Origin: Blepharisma japonicum
Lineage: Eukaryota > Ciliophora > Heterotrichea > Heterotrichida > Blepharismidae
Direction of reading: 5' to 3'
NCBI GenBank assembly: GCA_949751835.1
Contig: CATKHK010000001.1
Span: 310,001 to 374,000 of the forward strand
DNA: 64,000 nucleotides
Of this stretch, positions 42,349 through 52,727 are shown piece after piece. Under the pieces are notes generated by a model. The model worked only from the letters and a program-made list of their open reading frames with translations, ran no database searches and had not been told where the DNA came from. Each line of letters begins with the position of its first letter. Positions within the stretch are counted from its first letter, which is position 1. The position numbers and the translations under genes are program-made.

Positions 42349-44301
42349 ATGGAGAGAATAAACCTAGTTGAACTTTATTCCCCTATGTTACTGATTCCTT
42401 TTTGGTTTATCTGTTATGCAATGTTTCGATGCCGTCGCCATTTCAGTGATGGAACAGACAGAACTCACCACTTTTCCAGAAACCTCACAACAAAGTATAT
42501 TTGCACCTTTTTTATGATGATTTTCTGCTTTATTCATGTATTTGATATACTTCCTTCCAGCTATTCTACATCAGAAAAAACAGTCAGAATCATTTTCTTC
42601 AGCTCTCTTGGTTTTGCCTGGTGTTTAAGCTTTTATTTAGTGATCTTTGAAACTCGCAGAAGACTTCGCATGAAGTGAAGAGGCCATCGAAGTTTTTGGC
42701 CAATTAACATGGCAATTCATCTTATTTTCGCAATTTTACAGATTCTGGAGACCGTTACGGACTTTAATAATCATGAAATAATCCCAGTAGAGAAAATTGT
42801 AACTTTTCTGTTATCTTTTGGGATTTGCTGCATTCTTACTGCGTATTCAGTGCTAAGGCCAAATGAATTTACATTAATAAATAATGACCCTCTGTTATAT
42901 TCGAGAAATGCGAACCAGAATAGAAGAACAACAGTCGGAAGACGCAAAACTGTTCCTGAGCAAGAAGCAGAAAAAAAGCTCTTTACAACTTCTATTAAGG
43001 AATGTAAAATTAAGACTGAGAATAATAAACAAGTTGTTTATTTCCATATTATAGTAACAAGTGGAGGAAAAACTCACACAGTTAGGAGAACTTATGCAGA
43101 ATTTGATTCTCTGCATAAGACTTTAAGGTTGAAATTCCCAGTTGATGAATTCCCATATTTGGATTTTCCTTCTTTTCCAAGATTTCACCAAAACTCATAC
43201 AATTTGGACTATAGAATGAAGGCCTTAAATGATTATTTGCAAGAACTTTGCTTTCCTGAGTTCATGGCTGCTGTTTTTCTTGATTTTTTGGAAATTAATG
43301 GACATGAGAGGACAGAGTGCTTGGAATATCATAATAAAGTCGTTAATGAAGAAAGGCATTTAAGTATTGGCTCTAATGATGAATCTGGGAGTCGGCATGG
43401 TTCAGTTGTGGCTAACTATTATCAACCAAAATTTGTGTATGCAGATGAAGCTGACACTGTCCAAGTCCCTAATTATCATTTGCATTCTTTTATCAATGTA
43501 AAAATAGTTAAATGAATTGAAGAAAGAGACCACATTGAATATGCAGTTCAATGGAAAATCCCAAGACTTACTCAAGAAGGGACTATCCAAAAGCGCTTTA
43601 ATGAGTTCTATGAATTTCACAGAAAACTTAAAAAATCATTAGCACCTGCAGGGCTTCCTAAATTTCCATCAAAAAATTACTTACAGAACTTCAGGTCTCA
43701 GGATTCTCATGCTTTGGAAATAAGGAAGAGAAAATTAGAAAATTATTTAGGGCATGTCTTAAATGATACTGCTTTCTTATGCCAGGACGTGCTAGATTTC
43801 ATCAATTGTACTGTTGATTTAGAGTCTATATGAAAAAGCAGACTTCAAGGGATTTCGTATCTACTTCATTCTCCAATAACGTGGGAAGGTGAAGTAGACA
43901 AGGAGTCTCATTTTTTACTATATTCATTAAATTTTTCGAAGCTTTATAAAGGCCGCCAGTTATGTGAATGAAATATTAAGCGGCGTTACAAAGACTTCAA
44001 TCGATTGAACCGATTTTTAACTAAAAGACTAGAAAGTCCGACTCTAGGAAACTATATAAGATTTCAGCAGAAATTAAACATTACAAAGCCAAGGAAAAAT
44101 TCAATAGAAATCCAAGTTTTGCCAGCCTTACCCGGAAAAAGTATTTCGCCTTTATCATCTCCAGGAGAGATTGAAGCCAGAAGAAAAGGGCTTGAAAAAT
44201 ATATGGAAGAGCTAATTGCAATGTCAATATCAGCAGAATCCTTCGCATTTAGGGAATTTATTGATGATCCTGAAATTAAACAAAATTTATATGAGTATTA
44301 A
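42349..44301 (+). CDS. Membrane protein: TMD0-like helices plus three PX domains
   Basis: 650 residues, ATG 42349, stop TAA 44299-44301, TGA=Trp at about 42676, 43513, 43831 and 43969. Residues 1-165 contain five membrane helices with short charged loops (FETRRRLRMKWRGHRSFW between helices 3 and 4; YSVLRPNEF after helix 5), the layout of the TMD0 module of ABCC transporters. Then three PX-type phosphoinositide-binding domains: ~205-310 (RRTYAEFDSLHKTLRLKFP, FPSFP), ~365-475 (RFNEFYEFHRKLKKS, LPKFPSKNY) and ~500-640 (RRYKDFNRLNRFLTKR). There is no ATPase. Expected on an endolysosomal or plasma membrane. The TMD0 analogy is inferred. Confidence 0.88.
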
Positions 44302-44318
44302 TAAATAAGTAACTTATA

Positions 44319-44906
44319 ATGGGATGTGGGAATAATAAGCAAAGGGCACAAGATATTGAAATTCCTATTCAGCCTACCATGATGTTTGCTAACATTGAAA
44401 AAACTGAAGCAAATGCTTTCTTTGATGATGTTATGTTTCTCCCTCCTAGCAATAATCAGCCCATTAATAATCCTCAAGAAGAAGAAGTAGATATCTCAAG
44501 ATACACTGACCACGTTTCAATGAAAAAAGAAGATTTAGAAAACTTAGAAGAGTCTTTGCATAGGAATGATATAGGAAAAGTAGACGAAGATGAAGAAGCA
44601 AGAGTTGTTAAAGTTGCTAGAAAAATAGAAGATTCAATAGATGGAAAAATCTCAAAATATCCTCGAAAGCTTGCTCCCATTCCAAATGCTCCTGTTCCAT
44701 CAACATATACACAATTTCCTTTGAAACAGCAGAAACCTAAAGAGCAAGCCCCTAAGAAAAAGATAATTTTTGACATAAAAGGAGACCCTGGATTCAATTT
44801 TGATTTTCTCGACCAAATCCAGCAAGAGAAAAGACCAAGTCCAAAAAATCATATTGACAGCTTGATAAAGGATCTAGAATCTTCAAGCCGATCCTTTGCA
44901 TTATAA
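44319..44906 (+). CDS. Acidic protein with N-terminal acylation motif
   Basis: 195 residues, ATG 44319, stop TAA 44904-44906, starting only 17 bp after the PX protein stop. It opens MGCGNNKQ: Gly2-Cys3 fits dual myristoyl/palmitoyl anchoring. The body is hydrophilic, acidic to mixed, with Pro-rich patches (KLAPIPNAPVPS) and no folded domain apparent. All residues beyond the N-terminus look disordered. Possibly a membrane-tethered adaptor. No family recognised; convergent with the AKTIP-like gene 14 bp away. Confidence 0.75.
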   Translation: MGCGNNKQRAQDIEIPIQPTMMFANIEKTEANAFFDDVMFLPPSNNQPINNPQEEEVDISRYTDHVSMKKEDLENLEESLHRNDIGKVDEDEEARVVKVARKIEDSIDGKISKYPRKLAPIPNAPVPSTYTQFPLKQQKPKEQAPKKKIIFDIKGDPGFNFDFLDQIQQEKRPSPKNHIDSLIKDLESSSRSFAL

Positions 44907-44920
44907 TTAAATTTTCATAT

Positions 44921-45613
44921 TTAAATAAACGTTTTTTTAAACCATTTCATAAAATTCTCACATTGGTCTGATTCTGTTGCATCCGGGTCCCTATTTTTGA
45001 TCTGATCTAGCACTTTTTGGTGAAATGAGTTGTATTGGACAAATTTTATTGGCGATTCCACTGGGTTTTCTGACAGACTGCTAGCTGACTCACTGACAGT
45101 CACATACACTTCTTTTTGGAACTGTTCTTCATCTTGGGTGAATAGTTCATGGGCACTTTGGTTGAGAGCATATCGTGAATCACTCCACAGGCTTTGTGTG
45201 TAGAAAATCTTCTTTAAATAATCCAGGACTAAAAATATAAAATCTTTTCTCGGCCTCCACACAGGAAATCGTGGAGAAAGATTGACTTGTCCAGTCTCAT
45301 AATTTATGAGTGGATGAAAAACATGAGGTGAGAAGTAAGCCTGAGGTCCTGAATTAGGATAGTCTTGAGGAAGTTCTATTCTGAATTTTAATATCGCACC
45401 TCTATAGTGGCCTTTCTTTATGAATAAAATTCCGAACCAGGTATGGATATCTTGGATTTTAGGAAGAACATAAACTCCTTGAGGAGCGTACGACTGCAAA
45501 CTGCGGTATTCAAGAAGAAGCTGGTACTCTCGCATTTGTTCAAGATTGTTTGTATTGGCTTGGTTGACGATTTCTCGGAAAATGCGCTCTCGAACTGGAA
45601 GTGACTCACTCAT
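44921..45613 (-). CDS. AKTIP: AKTIP/FTS-like UEV protein (inactive E2 fold)
   Basis: 230 residues from Met at 45613 (MSESLPVRER); an upstream Met at 45631 would add six. Stop TAA 44921-44923. Residues ~28-170 match the fused-toes E2 variant: LLLEYRSLQSYAPQGVYVLP, WFGILFIKKGHYRGAILKF, FHPLINYETGQVNLSPRF and VLDYLKKIFY. The active-site Cys of true E2 enzymes is absent, as in AKTIP. That family joins Hook and FHIP proteins to connect vesicles to dynein. The C-terminal tail (EKEVYVTVSESASSLSENP-like) is family-typical in position. Good call on family; partner genes are not in the window. Confidence 0.85.
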   Translation of the reverse strand: MSESLPVRERIFREIVNQANTNNLEQMREYQLLLEYRSLQSYAPQGVYVLPKIQDIHTWFGILFIKKGHYRGAILKFRIELPQDYPNSGPQAYFSPHVFHPLINYETGQVNLSPRFPVWRPRKDFIFLVLDYLKKIFYTQSLWSDSRYALNQSAHELFTQDEEQFQKEVYVTVSESASSLSENPVESPIKFVQYNSFHQKVLDQIKNRDPDATESDQCENFMKWFKKTFI

Positions 45614-45873
45614 ATTAAAAATATTAATCAAAGTTGAACTTATTATAGTTAAGATTACGAAATAAAGTTCAATGATAATGAACTGCGAAATTTAAAATTC
45701 CGTTAATTCAGGCGTCATGTGAATAATTAATACAAATTGTCAGTAATTTTTAATTTATTAGAAATTATAGCAGACTATAAAGTAAGTAATTTTTTTTTCA
45801 ATTCTAATTGAAATAATGTATGAAGAATCTGTTCCTCTGAAGAAAATGCAAAAACCAAAACAAAAATAAAAAG

Positions 45874-45946
45874 CGCCCACCGGGGGGCTCGAACCCCCGA
45901 CCACCAGCTTAAAAGGCTGGCGCTCTACCGACTGAGCTAGACGGGC
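45874..45946 (-). tRNA. tRNA-Lys (anticodon UUU)
   Basis: 73 nt, 5' end at 45946. The acceptor stem GCCCGTC/GGTGGGC has two G-U pairs; D-arm GCTC...GAGC; anticodon stem CCAGC/GCTGG with loop CTTTTAA, anticodon TTT (45911-45913); T-arm GGGGG TTCGAGC CCCCC. A box TAGCTCAGTCGG and B box GGTTCGAGCC are intact, no intron, no encoded CCA. A pol III terminator (five T) follows directly at 45872-45868. Confidence 0.97.
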
Positions 45947-46019
45947 TTGACTATTTGTATCTTTCCTTAGATTATATACCAAACTCAATTTTAAATTAAA
46001 TTAATTCTTAGTTAAATTC

Positions 46020-46410
46020 TTAAGATTGTTTATTAATGCTTTCTAAAGCCTCCTGGATAAATTTCTTGAGCTCTTCTTCTTGCTCTCTGATTTTCTCTGC
46101 ATTGAAATTCTTCACATATTCTAAAGATCCCTGAATATAAGCTTTCAGATCTTCTTCTTGTTTTTCAATTCTTTCTAAATTTCGTTTTTCAATGGTTTCC
46201 AAAGAGCTTCTGATATCTTTCTTTATTGAAATTTCTTGCTGTTTAGTTCTCTCAACACTAGAATTATCCATATTTTTTAGTGAGCTTTGAATGAATTTTC
46301 TGAGTTCTTCATCTTTGCCTCCTATTCTTCTTTCGCTTTCACTTTTGGTATTTTCAAATGAATTATTTATGAAATCTTTGAGCTCTTCTTCTTGCTGTTT
46401 GACTCTTTGG
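46020..46410 (-). repeat. Five 26-residue (78-bp) repeats in the channel C-terminus
   Basis: The last ~130 residues are five units of 26, the last slightly short, beginning RVKQQEEELKDFI, RIGGKDEELRKFI, RTKQQEISIKKDI, RIEKQEEDLKAYI and KIREQEEELKKFI, each followed by xSSLExxx. The exact 26-residue spacing, close to 7x3.7, keeps heptad phase poorly but gives a regular charged helix. DNA copies have diverged at third positions. Confidence 0.85.
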
Positions 46411-49400
46411 TCAAATTGAGCTTGGCGCTCTTCTAATAATTCATTTATAGTTTGCTTAAGGTCTTCGCCATGGGCTTTTATTGATTCATCATTATGGGTT
46501 TCACCATCATGAATCATTAGCTCAAGACTTTCAGTTTTTTCTTTGAAGTTCTTTGATAAAGTATCAAGCTCAGCGCTCAATCCTAATAGCTGATTTGAAA
46601 CTTTTTCTTGTCTGCCAAATATATCATTATTGGACTCTTTTATCAATGTTTGTATAGAAGAATCCAAATTGCTTATTGAACCATTAAGGCGGTCATTAAT
46701 CTGATTATTTGCTTCAATTTTTTCTGAGTGATTATTAAGTTCCAAATGAATTCCATTTATTTTTTCAGTCATCGCATTATCTATAGACTTCATTTCTTGT
46801 GTCATCTTTGCAAGAATTTCTACTAATTTGGAATTAGATGATTCAATCTTGCTATCAATCAATTTTCCTATGCTTTCAAGCAATTGTTTATTTTCTTCAA
46901 GTTTTTGAGAGTTTTTGTTTACATCTGAATGAACTTGATTAATTTTTTCAGTCATAGCATGATCTAGTGATCTCATATCTTCGTTATTTTTGGCTAAAAT
47001 ATCAGATAAATGTGATTGGGATTTATCAATTTTGTCTGATAATAAAATTTTCATATTTTCAGTTATAATATTTCCTTCTTCAATTCTTTGGGTATTTTTA
47101 TTTACTTCTTTATGCACTTCATTTACTCTCTCTGTCATAGCTTTGTCCAGATTTTTCATATCTTCATCTAATTTTGCTAAAATTTCTTTTATTTGCTTAT
47201 TAGATTCGTCAAGTTTTTGATTAAGCTCCTCATGAACTTTATTGAGGTTTAGATTCAAATAGGTCAGAGTGTCTTTGAGCTCCCCATTCATCTTTTGTAA
47301 ATAGTTTCCTAAGTCTTCATGGACGCTTGTAATAAGTTCATTACTCTCCGAATACATTTTATCCAACTTTTCATGCAAAATTCTATGAAAGTGCTGAATA
47401 TTCAAATATAAATCATTAGTTTCCTTAGAGATTTTATCAGTCAGCTCAGTATGTTCCATGTCAATGTCAGTGTTTACTTTGTATATTTTGCTATGCATTT
47501 CTTTCTCTAGATTTTCGAATTTTTCATTCATTTCATCGTTCATTCTATTGATTCTTTGGTTTATATGATCTCTCATAATTATGATCTTCCCAGTCATGCC
47601 ATCACTCATCATTGTCTGATTCATTGACATGGATGAGCTGACCTTACTAATCCCTTCCTCAATTTGTGCAATAGTCGCTACATTTTTTTCAATGCTTGAT
47701 TCCAGGATTTCTTGAACTTCACTTATAGCAGATTTAATTTCTCTTGTCTTTCCACCCCATTCGTCTTCTTCTACAGCTTCTTCAACTCTACATCTCTGAA
47801 GATAGCTTTTTTCATTGTATTTTCTCCTCCAAAACAATAAATTCTCTCCAGAAATTATCAACTCACACAGCTCTTTTTGGTCAGCTATAACAATTCCTTC
47901 TTGGACTCTATCAAAGGTATCACCAATTATAGAGATAAGTAAATTGAGCATGATTAAGGGATTTAAAATAGAAGCGATCAAGAAAATTATCCATTCCACG
48001 GTTTCATAGCTGTCATAGCTAAAATCAGCCAAATCAAGCAAATATGACTTTATGAGCATCATGGAAAATGGATCGTTACTTTTTGCGCCCACAGAAATGA
48101 AAATAAGAGTAAATGAAAGTGTGGAATAAAAGAGCAAACTCATAAATGAAATCATGTCAGTTATAACTTCTTTTAGAAGCTTTATCATATAACGAGTTTT
48201 TTCAAAAAGTCGGAAGTAGCCGATTCCTTGAATCCAGGCGACAAATGTAAGAAAAACTAAAAGATGGGGAGTGAGATCACGATATTTGTCATAATCGATG
48301 CAGTATAAGTAGAATAGAAAGATTATGCAACGGAAAATCCCTATATAATTGGATGGTTTCAGCCATCCTTGAGTCCCCTCTACAGCTATCTTATAAAACT
48401 CATAACAAAGCTCCATGATATTAATAACCACTAAAGGAATAATAAGTGTATTTTCATTCAAAAAATATAAAGAGTAAATAGCAAATAATCCTAAAAATCC
48501 TAAATACACCCCTGCTTCACAAAGCATGATTCATCTGATTATTTTTCATTTTTCTTCAAGGATAAATTGTATAAACTTTGTCCTTAAAATTTCAGAGTTA
48601 GGCGAATTTACGATGCTTTTCAAGAATTTAATGCTTTCACTTGACCCAAGAACCATAGGAATTTTGACTGCAGTATGTTCAAATGTTAGTGATTGCTGCT
48701 CATATTGGAAATACTCAGGTCCTAAGAAATCGCCAACGGATGGAATCATAATTGTTGACTGGAAATTTATTGGCAAAGGAGCATTATTTGTGCAGTACCT
48801 CGGAATGTCAGAATTTTTGACTTTTGTAAGTAAATCATAATAGAGATTATCAAGAGTGTTATATCCTCTTTCATTCAAAGTAATTAATTGGTCTTCTATT
48901 GGTGCCACTATAAATGGGTTTTCTTTTACAAGAACTCCAATATTATTCAAAATTACGTTGACACATTCAGTGTAATTTCTGCTTACTGATAAACTCAGAG
49001 GATTTAGCTTTTTCGCTGAATTAAAAAATGCTCCATTTGCTGAAAGACCATCAGATAAATGTTGCGGCATATTAAAGTATGAGTAAAGATGAATAGTGTT
49101 CATCATCATCGGCATAATAATCATCTTGTCCATATCAGCTTCAAACTTGGGCGGATCTTCATTTAGGATTCTTTTAACATAGTAATAATACCTTAGTATA
49201 TTGTCTACTGGCCCATAGATGGAAAAAGCCAGATTTTTCAGCGGGTTTTGCTGTACACTGATTTCATCGGCTTCAACAATAAATAAATATTTTTCATCAC
49301 TATTGCATGTTATCATTTTGCAGTCTTTTTTGAACTTAAAAGTTGTGAGAAGCGTATAATTTGTGTAATTCCATATAGAAACTGTGTTATCAAGAGAGGT

Positions 49401-51350
49401 TGCCATGAGATGCTCCCCACTTCCTGTAAAATATAAACTTGAAATTCTATTAGTATGATGCTGGATGATTTTAACACAGTTGTTTTTTGCTAAATTTCAT
49501 ACCCTGATTGTTTTATCAAATGACCCAGAAGCCATATGAGTGTTGTCCTTTGAAATTTTCATATCAGAGACAGATGCATTATGCCCGGATAGTTTAAACT
49601 GTGTATCTACTGATTCTATTGCTCCTTTTAAAGCTATCCCTTCTTTATTTTCATTAATTGGAGGCGGGCTAAAAATATTCCTAACATCATATTTGATAAT
49701 TTCTCCACTTTCGTCTCCTGAAAATAAATAAACTGAATCACTTGTCATTGCCAAGCAGCTTAGATCTACATCATGCCCTGTAAATGCTCCTTTTAATACA
49801 AGCTTAAGCGTAGTATCAAAAGAATAGACTTTAATTGCTTTACTAGCTTCTTCTCCAATAACTATATGACTGCCATCAGGTGAAATCATGATTACTGATA
49901 CTGTTATTTCCTCTGGTAACTGGAAAAATGATGTGGCTTTTGTATTTATATCAAAAATGCCTAAGCGACTATCTAAAGTCCAGCCAATGATGCTTTTTTC
50001 ATCAGGTGTCATTGCCACCGTATAAGCAGTAAAGTTCATATCAACAATTCCTATTTTTTCTTCTGTGATATAATTCCACACTGTGATCTTATTATCACTG
50101 GTAAAGCAAAAAATTTGTTGTCTTGTACTGGAAATTAAGATATTTGTTATATCAGTTTCATGTCCTGATAGCATAGATCTTTTATTTGTTTTAGGAATTG
50201 GCCATACCATTAATCTTCAGTCTTTTCCAATTGAATAAATGTTATTTTCATCTGCTATCAGCCCATTGATTTCTCCTTTATGTTCAGACAGTGAAATTTC
50301 ATAATTATTGCTTTCAATAAGCCAGATTTTAATGGTACTATCATGGCTTGAGCTGACCAGCCACTCATCATTATTTAGAAATGAAATACCAGTCACTGGC
50401 TGTTCATGCCCACTTAGAACATGCAGAAGGTTCCAGGAGTCCATTTCCCATATCTTTATAATTGCATCTCTCCCACCAGCTGCGATTTTGGTATTTAATA
50501 AGGAAAATTTTACTGAGCTAACTTCTCCTAAAGGCCCAAGCGCCGCTTTGACTTCTTTTTCTCCTGTGTGGTACATTCTAACTATTCTGTCATTTCCTCC
50601 AGTAGCAAGGTAAATTCCATCATCAGTGATGTCCATAACAGTGATTTCTTTATCATGCCTATAAAGAAGAGACTTCTGATTGGGATCTTCCAAATTTCAC
50701 GCCCTTACAGTTGCATCTTTTCCACCTGAATATAGTCATTTTTCATCAGGGGATAAAATCATCATGGTCACATCTTTATTGTGGCCGGAAAATTGAGAAA
50801 TCTCAGTCAAGTCTTGGTAATTTAAAGTCCTTATTAATCCATCTCCTGAACAGGTATAGAGGACTGATAGGTCACTCTTTGGGATTACTGAATAAATAGG
50901 AGATTTCAGCATTTTTGGGATTTTTGTGGTCACTAGCTTTGTTGCATTATCATAAATAGCTATTCCACCTTCTAAACTGTTTATCAAAAATTGAGTGGAG
51001 CCTTGAATCCTTCTAATTCCTGTCCCTCGAAATTCTAAAATTTTTTCAATGGGGTGGAAAATGCCAAGATTTGTATCGATACTTCTAATTTCGTCTTTAC
51101 TAGAAGCTATTGGAACTTGTTTGATTAGTAATCCTGCAAGAAATGGATTTGGAGCTGTCATTTCAATCTCTTTATTGGCTGAATCCTTAGCTGGCGGAGC
51201 TTGAATTAGCCCGAGCAATGGATTAGCAGCGGGCTTATTCTCAGATGGTATGGAAGGCTTTGGAAAACCTATTTTTGGTTCGCTGGTGTCTTTGGGATCA
51301 GAACTTCCGAAGCCCTTGAGTAATGGAATTTTCAATTGGTTACCACTCAT
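46020..51350 (-). CDS. WD40-repeat / TRP-like cation channel / coiled-coil protein
   Basis: 1776 residues in one frame, start 51350, stop TAA 46020-46022, TGA=Trp at five joins (50693-50736, 50215, 49496, 48545, 48535). Residues ~1-80 are Pro/Ser-rich. Residues ~90-790 hold about twelve or more WD blades, i.e. two propellers (GHDVDLSCLAMTSDSVYLFS, SGSFDKTIRVW). From ~935 to 1150 lie six membrane helices with a pore-like segment (~1092-1112) and S6 ending LNLLISIIGDTFDRVQE, the TRP/polycystin-type signature. The cytosolic C-terminus (~1190-1776) is coiled coil made of internal repeats. No ankyrin repeats. The join of WD propellers to an ion-transport domain is seen directly; ion selectivity is not deducible. 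Confidence 0.9.
46600..47155 (-). repeat. Three 61-residue (183-bp) repeats in the channel coiled coil
   Basis: Units start AMTERVNEVHKEVNKN, AMTEKINQVHSDVNKN and AMTEKINGIHLELNNH, and each preceding half ends ILAKxxxxMxxxD. The first two intervals are exactly 61 residues. It indicates growth of the coiled coil by in-frame tandem duplication of 183 bp. Confidence 0.85.
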
Positions 51351-51585
51351 ATTTTATAATATGAAATAAATCATAATTTATTAGGAGTGGGTAAGTTATA
51401 AATAGCTGGAATTAAAATTAGAAGGCCACTGCTGATAAATTAAATCTTGAACTTTGGTTTGAATTTTTATCACAATTTTAAAAGGGTCTTTACGCTAATT
51501 CGTTTCTATAAATTAATGCTTGATAATAGAAAATGGTCATTTAATACTGATTCTTTTATCATTTGAAACTACAAGGCTTTTATAT

Positions 51586-51944
51586 ATGATTGCTTCTAAA
51601 ACCAAAAAACCACAAAAACAGAAAATGCTCAAAAAATAGCAAAAACCAAAAAGTTCAAAAAAGTTAAAAAAGCCCAAAACAACAACCCAGAAAGCCCAAA
51701 AAGTCCAAAGACCCAAAAATGCAAAAAGAAACTGACGAATTGGACGAGAAGAAGGCAATTGCCAAGATGGAAAATACCAGCAGTATCAAAACCTGGAAAA
51801 AGACAAAGAAGCCCAAAAATTTCGGTAGACGCTGCTGTCAAGGGATTCCATAGGGAAATACTGGTGAGAAAAGCGGATGAAGCTCTTAAGAGCGAGACCA
51901 AAGTCATTGCGCAAAGAAAAATTCAAGGAAGTATCTTAGCATAA
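51586..51944 (+). pseudogene. Lys-rich gene with one frame disruption, possible histone-fold protein
   Basis: ATG 51586 opens MIASKTKKPQKQKMLKK, then TAG at 51637-51639. The frame one base back is open from 51600 to TAA 51942-51944 and continues the same Lys/Pro style (KTKKFKKVKKAQ...), ending in SVDAAVKGFHREILVRKADE and ALKSETKVIAQRKIQGSILA. The two overlap at an A6 run, so one missing A in the sequence, a real frameshift mutation, or -1 frameshifting would each explain it. Joined length would be ~118 residues. The final 45 residues have the helix-loop-helix spacing of histone fold alpha2-alpha3 (compare ITSREIQTAV of H2B with VIAQRKIQGSI). No 15-16 nt intron fits. Family call is tentative. 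Confidence 0.4.
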
Positions 51945-52335
51945 CTTGTAAAAAAGGGATCATAAGATCCGTTAGGTAGGCTTGAACTTACTAGATATAA
52001 AGAAAAAGATGGGATCTATTTTTTATAATTTAAGACAATGATTCCCATAAATTACCTGCAAATGAATGCTGACTCAGATTAATTGGAATACACTTTCTAA
52101 AGAAAATGTTGCTTGCATTACAATAATAATTTACTTTAAAATTAAGATGATAAAAAGCAAGGCACTTTATTTCTCTCACAATCTATCTTCTTTATCCATT
52201 TCTACTAATTAAATGTAATGCTTCCTCCATGCATATTTCCTTGTTATAGAATCCCTATTCTTCTCATTTTGAGTCTGAAAGAAATAGAAATTAATATAAA
52301 CTCAATTATAAACTTTATACATCACGGAAACACCA
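51945..52335. other. Intergenic region before the Yippee gene
   Basis: 391 bases with no supported gene. A small perfect hairpin (GGATC-ATAA-GATCC, 51958-51971) follows the preceding stop by ~15 bp and could be a 3' structure. Confidence 0.45.
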
Positions 52336-52677
52336 ATGGGTAAAGAGTTCCAAGAATACTTAAACTGCTCTCAAATTTACGCATGCGAAGTCTGTAAAGC
52401 CCATTTGACCTCTCAAAGCCAGTTGATTTCTAAAACATTTTCAGGGAGATTCGGCCGAGCTTTTTTATTCAAAACAGTAGTCAACAGCAAGCTTGGAAAT
52501 CCTGAAGAAAAAATTTTATTATCAGGGCTTTATATAGTGCGTGACTTATTCTGTAAATCGTGCGATCTTCTAATCGGCTGAAAGTACGACAAAGCTTACG
52601 AAGAGAGTCAAAAATATAAAGAAGGAAAATTTATATTGGAAAGAAATCAAATCATTAAAATCGAATGGGATACATAA
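52336..52677 (+). CDS. Yippee-like zinc-binding protein
   Basis: 113 residues, ATG 52336, stop TAA 52675-52677, TGA=Trp in IGWKYDKA. The single Yippee domain is complete: [44 protein letters not shown] (second CxxC), [20 protein letters not shown]. Two CxxC pairs bind one zinc. YPEL proteins are found across eukaryotes and associate with the spindle or centrosome; CTLH/GID ubiquitin-ligase association has been reported for some. Length is normal for the family. Confidence 0.95.
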
Positions 52678-52727
52678 GAGCATATATTAATTTATTATTT
52701 AATTTTTATATTATTTAGGGGGTTATA

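Noticed and set aside
45758-45988. Minus-strand 76-codon frame across 45.8-46.0 kb
   Set aside because: It reads straight through the tRNA-Lys gene and has no independent support.
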